A stretch of DNA of 63,564 nt from NCBI GenBank assembly GCA_030849065.1, contig JASAON010001575.1:1-63564 (forward strand), read 5' to 3'. Both the position numbers and the translations under genes were made by a program. This document shows positions 37,471 to 45,212 of this stretch, in pieces. The first letter of the stretch is position 1. The number at the start of each line of letters is the position of its first letter. The notes under the pieces are model-generated. The model searched no databases, was not told the origin of the DNA, and saw only the letters and a program-made list of their open reading frames with translations. Source of the DNA: Jaenimonas drosophilae. Lineage: Eukaryota; Euglenozoa; Kinetoplastea; Trypanosomatida; Trypanosomatidae.

Positions 37471-38214
37471 ATGTCGCGCTATGACATCGCCGCGGAGCCA
37501 TCGAGTGAGGTCCTCGCGGAGAACCTTGCCAGAATCACGCAATCGATGGAATCTGCGGCGGATGGCCGCCACGTTCAGCTGGTTGCTGTGAGCAAAACCA
37601 AATCACCCGCGTGTTTGCAGCGACTCTATGACATTGGCCACCACCGCTTTGGTGAGAACTACGTGAATGAGATTGTGGAGAAGGCGCACACACTTCCGGA
37701 TGACGTCGAGTGGCACTTCATTGGCCACCTTCAGAGCAACAAGGTGAAGGAGCTCCTCGAGGGTGTACCACGGCTACACACAATTCAAAGCATTGATAGT
37801 GAAAAGCTGGCGGCAAAGGTGCAAAGTGGTTGTGAGCGCTACCGCACGCCCATGTGCTCCAACAAGCTGAAGGTCTTTATTCAAGTGAATACGAGTGGAG
37901 AGGAGAGCAAGAGTGGCACCACACCGGGAGAGGCAACGGTGCAGCTTGCGCAGTACATCCACGATTCATGCCCGTTGCTCGAGCTGGCGGGGCTCATGAC
38001 GATTGGGATGCTTGACTACAGCAGCACACCGGCCAACTTTTCTTGTCTGGTGAAGTGCCGCGAGGAGGTGGCGCGACAGATCCAGCGTGAGCCGGAGGAG
38101 TTGCAGCTCTCCATGGGGATGAGCAACGACTACATCAACGCTATACAGATGGGGGCAACAGTTGTGCGTGTGGGCTCATCCATCTTTGGTCAGCGCTTCT
38201 ACCCCACCAAGTGA
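37471..38214 (+). CDS. PLPBP: Pyridoxal-phosphate homeostasis protein (PLPBP / YggS)
   Basis: 247 residues. Single-domain fold III (alanine racemase-like barrel) protein that binds PLP and buffers its level; it has no known enzymatic activity. The PLP Lys is Lys42 in LVAVSKTK. Other hallmarks are HRFGENYVNEI, WHFIGHLQSNK, a QVNTSGEESKSG loop, LMTIG, LSMGMSNDY and VRVGSSIFG. The length matches the family (about 230-275). The start Met lies about 30 residues before the PLP strand, as usual. Confidence 0.95.
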   Translation: MSRYDIAAEPSSEVLAENLARITQSMESAADGRHVQLVAVSKTKSPACLQRLYDIGHHRFGENYVNEIVEKAHTLPDDVEWHFIGHLQSNKVKELLEGVPRLHTIQSIDSEKLAAKVQSGCERYRTPMCSNKLKVFIQVNTSGEESKSGTTPGEATVQLAQYIHDSCPLLELAGLMTIGMLDYSSTPANFSCLVKCREEVARQIQREPEELQLSMGMSNDYINAIQMGATVVRVGSSIFGQRFYPTK

Positions 38215-38457
38215 GTGAGGGGGTGGTGGTTGAAGGACAGTATGATCGGCTGTTTTTTTTTGCTTCTTGCTGTTCTATTGGTCTTTGATGTAGGATTGAT
38301 GTCGTATGGGCCCTGTTGTCACGATGATGATCATCAACACAATACTGGTGCTTTTTTTGTATTTCTTACTTGTTCAGGCATATACACACAATAAAAAACT
38401 TGCTTCTACTCAGAATCACTATTTCAGAGAAGGTTCCTCACTACCAACATCACCAAC

Positions 38458-39888
38458 ATGTCAAGCTGCCGCTGCATCGGCCTGGTCCTGGACTGCCGTG
38501 GCGCCAACAAGCTCGTCTTTGCCAAGGCGTTGAGCACAGCGGTGGTGCAGCTGGCGGAGCTCATTAACGTGTGCCTCGTTGCAGATGATGCGGTAGGTGA
38601 TGGCCAGCCAGGCCTTTCATTGGTGCAGCTGCGTGTGGTGGTGGTATCTCAATCCGGGGCCATCGAGGTGGTGGTGGAGGCGTTGAACCTCGACCGCAGC
38701 GATGTGAATGCGGCCTCAACACAACTTGCCCGGGTGGTGGAGCGTCTTCGCGCACACGTGCAGGGTGAGGCGCCGGTACCAACCGCAACGGAGGTTGTGC
38801 CACTGGGTCAGGGCCGTGTACGCTCGTTGGTGGAGGCAACTCATCTCATCTTGGCTGGCTCCTGTGACTGCATGCCGCCACCTCTCATCCTACTCGTAAC
38901 AGCCTCGGTTGGCTACGCCGACCTCTTTGCCTCACTCTTTGGACTGAGCTCCATCGCCCTCCACGCCCATCTTCACGCCTTGGTGGTGGAGATGGAGGTT
39001 GTTTGCACCACACGCACCTCGATGGGGGCGGTGGGTGTGTTGAGCCGCTGCAGCTACGGCTGTGATGAAGTACGTGCCGCCGTTCAGAACGCGTTGGCCC
39101 CAGTGTTGCTGCCCAATCAAGGTGTGCGTGAGGTGGTGTTGCAGCTGAGCCCCACTGTGGCCACTCGGTGTGTGGCAGAACGCCCCTACTTGGCCGACCT
39201 CACGCGCGCCGCAACGATGGATTCGTTTCCCTCTTCTCAGATGGAGGTGCCGAGCCTGATATTGTGTGGAGGGAGTCTGCGGCACTCGCGCTTTGAGCTC
39301 GCCCGAAGTTGCCGTGGAGGACCTCCACCAACATTGCATCTTCTTCGGCTGTTGCAGCCAGAGATGGTGGAGGAGAACACACTTCACGATAACTCGTGGA
39401 TCATCCGCGCGCACGATGACTGGCCCGCTCAAGGCTCTGCCTTTGCCGCCATCTTTGCAACCTTCCATGCCGATGTGTTGTTGCTGGCAACAGAAGCAGA
39501 GGAGCCCAAGGAGCCAACCCCACCCACAAGCACTGCTGCTGCTGCTGTGGTGAGTGCGCCACTGCAGGCACGTCATCAGCTCGTTCTTCCACGGCAGTGC
39601 TTCATTGCCTACTTTCTTGATCACACAGCCTTGCTACTACGGCAGGTTATCCCCACAGAGCTACGACGTCTGCGTGTGCTGTGCCCACAGCCATCTTCGA
39701 CGCGTAGCGCGTGTGCCGAGGACTCTGCCATGCGAGAAGCCCTCCAAAACCTCCGCGAAGAGCTCATCCACAACGATCAACCTGGATCATCAAAATCCAT
39801 GGATGAGCTGTGCGAAGGAGGTATCAACCGCCTTGCTGCGGATCTCCGACCAGAAACACGATGGCGCCTGCAACTCACACGATCGTGA
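38458..39888 (+). CDS. Large hypothetical protein
   Basis: 476 residues, Leu/Val/Ala-rich with mixed strands and helices and no TM segment. The start MSSCRCIGLVLDCRGANKL and the following VRLL/VVVVSQSG strands could be a Rossmann-like fold similar to vWA domains, but without a convincing metal site. Later segments include LRHSRFELARSC, a His/Asp-containing NSWIIRAHDDW and an Ala-rich linker. I do not recognise it. The composition is clearly coding and the frame is long, so the gene is real. Confidence 0.7.
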   Translation: MSSCRCIGLVLDCRGANKLVFAKALSTAVVQLAELINVCLVADDAVGDGQPGLSLVQLRVVVVSQSGAIEVVVEALNLDRSDVNAASTQLARVVERLRAHVQGEAPVPTATEVVPLGQGRVRSLVEATHLILAGSCDCMPPPLILLVTASVGYADLFASLFGLSSIALHAHLHALVVEMEVVCTTRTSMGAVGVLSRCSYGCDEVRAAVQNALAPVLLPNQGVREVVLQLSPTVATRCVAERPYLADLTRAATMDSFPSSQMEVPSLILCGGSLRHSRFELARSCRGGPPPTLHLLRLLQPEMVEENTLHDNSWIIRAHDDWPAQGSAFAAIFATFHADVLLLATEAEEPKEPTPPTSTAAAAVVSAPLQARHQLVLPRQCFIAYFLDHTALLLRQVIPTELRRLRVLCPQPSSTRSACAEDSAMREALQNLREELIHNDQPGSSKSMDELCEGGINRLAADLRPETRWRLQLTRS

Positions 39889-40303
39889 TGATTGTGCTGT
39901 GCCCCACCCCCTCCCCGTTTGCGTTGATGGTGCATAAATACACACCATTCGTTGATATCAAATTATGTTTTCTTCACTGTTGTCTTGTGGAACACATAAG
40001 TATTCTGTTCTGCTACGATTCTGCTTTTTTGATGCTCAGATACATTGGGGCGGCACACCTGAATGAAGTGTTTTGCTTGTGATTTGTGGGAAATTGTGAG
40101 GATGTGCAGCTCGTGCCATCATCGTGCTGTATCATTGTTTTTTTTATGTCTGTTCTTCTCTTCTTTTGCTGTTATTTTCTGCTACCAAGCATAAGTTTGT
40201 AGTGTATCTACTCGAGTTGCTCCACCCTACGTGTGCGTGCGTGTGGGAGCAGCCTCAATACCTCTCTCTAGACCCTCTGCCAGCACGCTGAATACGTCGA
40301 GAT
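39889..40303. other. Intergenic upstream of V-ATPase subunit a
   Basis: T-rich tracts at 40136-40165 and weak CA/GT repeats. No gene seen. Confidence 0.6.
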
Positions 40304-42649
40304 ATGCCGGTGGAGCCATGCAGCGGCCTATGGCGATCCGAAGACATGGTTGTGCTCTCCGTGCAGATGCAGCGTGAGGTAGCTCATGATGCGGTGCTGA
40401 AGTTGGGTGAGGTCGGCCTGTTTCAGTTCCAGGACCTCAACGCGGAGGTCAGCGCCTTCCAACGCGACTTCGTCCAAGAGGTACGCCGCTGCGATGATAT
40501 GGAGCGCAAACTTCGATTTCTGCAGGAGGAGCTCACCAAGGCAAAAATCCCCGCTGTGCCTGGTGGTCCGATGATGGGTGAGACGATGATCTCCTTGGAG
40601 CAGCGCATCGATGAGGTGTACTCTGAGGTGGTGATTCTTAATGAAGCCTACCAGGAACTCATCGCTGAGCATAACCGCTCCAAGGAGCATCTCGAGGTGC
40701 TGAACCGTGCCTATGGTGGTGCCAGCGGTGAAGGGTTGTTGATGCTCACCGGGGTCGTGCCGACGGATCGTCTTCCCACCTTGACCCGCGTGGTGTACCG
40801 CGCCACGAGGGGCAACTCCATCACATGCACCAACAACATTGAGCGGCCCTTCTACCATGTGGCAAGCAATGAGGCGGTGTATAAGAGCACCTTCGCCATC
40901 TACTTCTCTGCCGCCCGGGTGCGTGAGAAGCTTCAGAAGATCTGCGAGGCCAACGCCGCCACCCTCTACCCATACGCTGACTCCGAGGCACATCTGGAGC
41001 AAATGCGTGATGCACTGCAGTTTGAGGTGAATAAAGTATCCCAGACCATCAAGCAGTCTTCACGTCGGCAGTACGATGTGCTCAGCAGCATTGCCGCATC
41101 GTGTTATGAGTGGCGCCGTGCGGTGGCGGTGGAGAAGGCGGTCTTCAGCACCATGAACCTCCTCAAGTTTTCTGGATCGACGGTGATCGCACAGGGCTGG
41201 GTTCCAGTGCGGGCGATGAGCGATATCCGGGTGGCGATTGCCGAGGCTGAGGCCATGGGTGGAGCTCAGGTGGCATCTCTGGTGGAAGAGATTTATACCA
41301 AAGATACGCCGCCAACCTACTTCCAAACCAACAAGATCACCTCATCCTTCCAGGGTATCGTGGACAGCTACGGCATGGCCAAGTACAAGGAAGTGAACCC
41401 TGGCGTCTTCACCATCATCACCTTCCCCTACCTCTTCGGCATCATGTATGGTGATATTGGCCACGGCATCATCCTCACCCTCTTTGCCGCCTTCCTTGTC
41501 TATCGTGAGAAGCGCTTTGAGGGGCAGCGCTTGAACGAAATTTTCGGCATGATCTTTGGTGGACGCTACCTCCTCCTCCTCATGGGCTTCTTCGCCATCT
41601 ACATGGGCCTGCTCTACAACGACATGTTTGGTTTTTCTGTGGAGATCTTCAGCTCGGGCTACCAGTGGCTCCAACTGCCACCCAACGGGCCAGATGGCAC
41701 CGTCTACCCTTCCTTTCCCACGGGCAGGCCGAGCGTGAAGCCCACGAATCCAGTTATCTTTGGCATTGATTCCGCCTGGGCAGAAACGGAGAACAAGCTG
41801 GAGTTCTACAACTCCATCAAGATGAAGTGCTCCGTGATCGTTGGCGTGGCACAAATGATGGCGGGTGTACTGCTCTCCTACCTCAACTACAGCTACTTCA
41901 ACCAGCCACTGAAGATTCGCTTTCAATTCATTCCCGAGGTTATCTTTCTGTCCTGCACCTTTGGCTACATGTGCCTCCTCATCATCATTAAGTGGTGCAC
42001 CACATGGGAGAACACCCACGACGCCCCATCGTTGCTGGAGACGATGACCAACTTCTTTCTGGCTCCAGGCACTGTTACCCTACCACTCTATGCGGGGCAG
42101 GCAGGCATTCAAGTGGTGCTCCTGTTGGTATCCATGGCCTGCGTACCATGCATGCTGTGTGTTATTCCGTACATGGAGAAGAAGGAGCATGATGAGAAGA
42201 TGCGGCAGCGGGAGCTCTACGCCACCATTGGCATGGCGGAGGGCCAATCCGAAGATGATGATGAGGATCACTTCGAGATGAGTGAGGTTGTTATCCACCA
42301 AGTCATTCACACTATTGAGTATGTTCTTGGTTGTGTTTCCAACACGGCCTCCTACCTCCGTCTGTGGGCCCTCTCCTTGGCCCACTCACAGCTCTCGGAG
42401 GTGTTCTGGAGCTTCGCCTTCCTTCTCACCGTTGGTCTCGATGGGGGATCGGGCGTCTTCGTCTTTATTGGCTTTGCGGTGTGGATGGCAGCCACCCTTG
42501 GTGTGCTTCTTGGCATGGAATCCTTGTCTGCCTTCCTGCACGCACTACGTCTTCACTGGGTAGAGTTCAACAACAAGTTTTATGCCGCTGACGGCTACGC
42601 CTTTGAGCCCTTCGACCTCGCCGCCACCCTCAACGGCTTGCCGGAATAG
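40304..42649 (+). CDS. V-type H+-ATPase V0 subunit a
   Basis: 781 residues. Membrane stator and proton-channel subunit of the vacuolar ATPase, acidifying endosomes, acidocalcisomes and lysosome-like organelles. It opens with the canonical LWRSEDM and a long helical N-domain; membrane helices run from about residue 380. The essential Arg (Arg735 of yeast Vph1) is Arg686 in SYLRLWALSLAHSQLSEVFW. GDIGHG and NDMFGFSVEIF are also family-typical, and the C-terminus ends at the expected YAFEPF. The length is slightly shorter than yeast. Confidence 0.97.
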   Translation: MPVEPCSGLWRSEDMVVLSVQMQREVAHDAVLKLGEVGLFQFQDLNAEVSAFQRDFVQEVRRCDDMERKLRFLQEELTKAKIPAVPGGPMMGETMISLEQRIDEVYSEVVILNEAYQELIAEHNRSKEHLEVLNRAYGGASGEGLLMLTGVVPTDRLPTLTRVVYRATRGNSITCTNNIERPFYHVASNEAVYKSTFAIYFSAARVREKLQKICEANAATLYPYADSEAHLEQMRDALQFEVNKVSQTIKQSSRRQYDVLSSIAASCYEWRRAVAVEKAVFSTMNLLKFSGSTVIAQGWVPVRAMSDIRVAIAEAEAMGGAQVASLVEEIYTKDTPPTYFQTNKITSSFQGIVDSYGMAKYKEVNPGVFTIITFPYLFGIMYGDIGHGIILTLFAAFLVYREKRFEGQRLNEIFGMIFGGRYLLLLMGFFAIYMGLLYNDMFGFSVEIFSSGYQWLQLPPNGPDGTVYPSFPTGRPSVKPTNPVIFGIDSAWAETENKLEFYNSIKMKCSVIVGVAQMMAGVLLSYLNYSYFNQPLKIRFQFIPEVIFLSCTFGYMCLLIIIKWCTTWENTHDAPSLLETMTNFFLAPGTVTLPLYAGQAGIQVVLLLVSMACVPCMLCVIPYMEKKEHDEKMRQRELYATIGMAEGQSEDDDEDHFEMSEVVIHQVIHTIEYVLGCVSNTASYLRLWALSLAHSQLSEVFWSFAFLLTVGLDGGSGVFVFIGFAVWMAATLGVLLGMESLSAFLHALRLHWVEFNNKFYAADGYAFEPFDLAATLNGLPE

Positions 42650-43081
42650 GGAGAAGCTGTGGGTCCTTCTCTTTTTTTATTCTGTTTCAGTGTATCGTCC
42701 CAACAATTGTGATGAAGGATGAATGATCATCCTACACATCCATGAGTGGCTGAAGAGGTGCGGCTCCATCAATCACCAATGCAGTGAGAGTGATGAAGTG
42801 GGCATGGCCCTCCTCCCTCCCTCCCTCCTTCTCCACCGCACCATAGCACTTTTTTTCTTCTTCTTCGTGTCGTAACCTCAATCAAAGTCATCACTGGGCA
42901 GAAGGCTGCATCCACGTATGCATGCACACAACCTACTACTGTGTAAGATAGTTTAAATTTGCTTGTTATTTCATTGCACTAACCTCCTTCTCTCCCACCC
43001 TTCTAATCCTATCCTCCAATTAGTTTTTTTTTCTGGGCCACACTTTACCCGACCTCCCCCTTCATTCACCACATCATATCG
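42650..43081. other. Intergenic upstream of COX10
   Basis: C/T tracts at 42807-42838, 42849-42867 and 43023-43035. No gene seen. Confidence 0.6.
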
Positions 43082-44254
43082 ATGCTTCGTGGCCCATCAC
43101 TCCGCCCAGCCTTTGTGCTACGCGGCCGCTTGGCGGCACTGCGTCGGCTGAGCACCGTCAGCGCCTGCCCCTATCACCAAGGTACTGCCGTTGTTGGTGC
43201 TCCCACCACTGGCACCATCACCGCAGAGGCCAACATGGCACACTGCCCCGTGGTTGGCACCGCCCCACACGTCTCATGCCCGATGGAGGCCGGCCAGCAG
43301 ACAACGGTGCAGGCTCGTGTGCCAACGATGGCGAATATGATTAATCAGATGGGAAAATCGCAGCTCTCTGCCTACGTGGCAGCAACAGCCCTTGCCGGCT
43401 TCGTTATTGGTGGTGGCAGCAGCCTCGCCGTCGGTGCCGCCATCACTGGAGGTACGCTTCTACAGTCCTTCTCCGCCAACACCGCCAACCAAATCATTGA
43501 GGTGAAGTACGATGCCCTCATGAAGCGCACCTGCCGTCGTCCATTGCCAATGAAGCACATCTCACGTCTCGGGGCGGGCTCCATCTCTGCGGCGGAGTTG
43601 GCCCTCGGCACCGGCCTCCTGTACGCCGCGAGCCCCGCCGCTGCCGCCCTCGGCCTCTTCAATTGGTTCCTCTACGTGGCCATGTATACACCAATGAAGC
43701 GCATGTCTGCCCTCAACACGTGGTTTGGCTCCATCGTTGGTGGTGTGCCGCCGTTGATGGGCGGTGTGGCGGTGGCAGGCACCATCACGGGCCCGGTCTG
43801 GATGCTCGCCTCGCTCCTCTTCATTTGGCAGATCCCACACTTCAACGGTTTAGCCTTTCACTGCCGACGCGATTATGAGGCGGCGGGCTACAAGATGTTG
43901 GCCTTTTACAACCCATGGAGGGCCTCCTTCTACGCCGTGGCACTCTCGGTTCTCATGGCCTTCATCACCTTGTGCGGTCCATCTCTGGCAGAGATGGAGG
44001 TGGAGGGGATGTGGTTCTACCCGGTTACGGCGGCAGCAAATGCGGTGATGATTTACAAGGCGGTACTCTTCCATCAGGAGCCGGTGCGCCATTGCCGTGG
44101 CTGCTTCGTCTTCTCTTACGTCTACCTCTCAGTGATGTTGGCGGCCATCATGCTCAACCACTTCCAGCCAATTCACTTGGCAAGCAATGCGGTAGGATGG
44201 GTCATGGCGGAGGAGGTAGGGAAGAAGGTTGCTAGTGCAGAAGCTGCTGTGTAG
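43082..44254 (+). CDS. COX10: COX10, heme O synthase (protoheme IX farnesyltransferase)
   Basis: 390 residues. Inner-mitochondrial-membrane UbiA prenyltransferase that converts heme b to heme o for cytochrome oxidase. The first prenyl-diphosphate motif lies in NTANQIIEVKYDALMKRT with the typical RRPLP after it; the second is around IWQIPHFNGLAFHCRRDY. About nine hydrophobic helices follow. The N-terminus (MLRGPSLRPAF...RR) is a likely mitochondrial presequence. Between it and the first helix lie three Cys-Pro pairs (Cys29, Cys55, Cys66). The presence of COX10 implies a heme-a cytochrome oxidase, which excludes lineages lacking complex IV. Confidence 0.93.
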   Translation: MLRGPSLRPAFVLRGRLAALRRLSTVSACPYHQGTAVVGAPTTGTITAEANMAHCPVVGTAPHVSCPMEAGQQTTVQARVPTMANMINQMGKSQLSAYVAATALAGFVIGGGSSLAVGAAITGGTLLQSFSANTANQIIEVKYDALMKRTCRRPLPMKHISRLGAGSISAAELALGTGLLYAASPAAAALGLFNWFLYVAMYTPMKRMSALNTWFGSIVGGVPPLMGGVAVAGTITGPVWMLASLLFIWQIPHFNGLAFHCRRDYEAAGYKMLAFYNPWRASFYAVALSVLMAFITLCGPSLAEMEVEGMWFYPVTAAANAVMIYKAVLFHQEPVRHCRGCFVFSYVYLSVMLAAIMLNHFQPIHLASNAVGWVMAEEVGKKVASAEAAV

Positions 44255-45212
44255 GATACGAGCACTCATCTCCCGTAGGTTGTGCTACATGTGTGGGTGT
44301 GTGTAGGCATGTGTGCGGAGAGAGACAGAGAGAGGGGAGATGGTGACTTGGCTTCGGAAGAAGGAAGGAGCAGGTACCATTGTGCATAAGGTTGCTACAC
44401 ATGTTGTGTTGTGTAGGTTTGGTAGGAGTGGTACGAGGTCAGTACCACACCCTTCACTACCGTTCCTTCGATGTGTGTGCGTGTGGAAGTATGTACGTAC
44501 TACATCAAGCAAGTTTGTGAAGAGTGTGGTTGTTGTCGTAGCATCACAGTTGATAGTTTCTTGTAGGATATAGTAGGCGCGTTTTTTCTAAATCAAAAAC
44601 CTGCGCCACGCCGTGGCTCCGCTCATTAACGCACACGTGCTGCTGTACCGTCGCGCTGCGTAGCTCACTTCAGCCGCTTTGCAGCCGTTTGTGGCATCGT
44701 ACGTTTGGAGGTCGCTGATGCATTGATTTTCTTGGTATCCCACAAATCAAAACGTTTTTCACAGTGGCGATGAATGTCCTGGGTTGGGTCAGTGAGCATC
44801 ACCAGAGCTCATGATTCTGGTGGCCTTCACCCACTGTTGTACGCCACGCATTCCATGGATATCATCCCTGTCTGGATCAACCACCCACTTGTTTCATGCT
44901 TAAATGTGTTTCAACTATCTTCTGTTGTGTGCGTGCTGTTGGGGATATTAGCAGGTGGTGAGATAGATCACTGCCTGAGAAAGATGATGATCATGATGAT
45001 GATGCTCTCCAACTCTGGTGTATGCGTCGCACGCGTATCGTAGTTCAGCCGTTGAGGTGTAAACAAAATCGATTGAAGTGGATGGTGAATCGTGCAAGAT
45101 GCTCCACGCGCTGCACTGTAATCATCATGATGCACCTTTTTTTTGTTGATGAATGTTTCATTATAGTTAGGTTGTGCTCTTCATCACCAGGTATTTGTGG
45201 TGAGGTAGAGCA
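44255..45212. other. 0.96 kb intergenic with a GC-rich island
   Basis: Second-longest gap. About 44600-44720 is GC-rich and repeat-poor, unlike typical gaps here, with a small perfect palindrome (CCACGCCGTGG) near 44607. An 89-codon ATG ORF at 44774-45043 has no motif and poor codon use. An ncRNA (for example a snoRNA cluster) is possible but not shown. T-rich tract at 45135-45145 and AG at 45165-45166 serve the next gene. Confidence 0.45.

Noticed and set aside
40328..41002. 224-codon open frame on the minus strand
   Set aside because: Antisense to the conserved start of V-ATPase subunit a, without motifs.
44774..45043. 89-codon ATG open frame
   Set aside because: No motif, atypical codon use, and a Met run from an ATG repeat; considered chance, though a small gene cannot be excluded.
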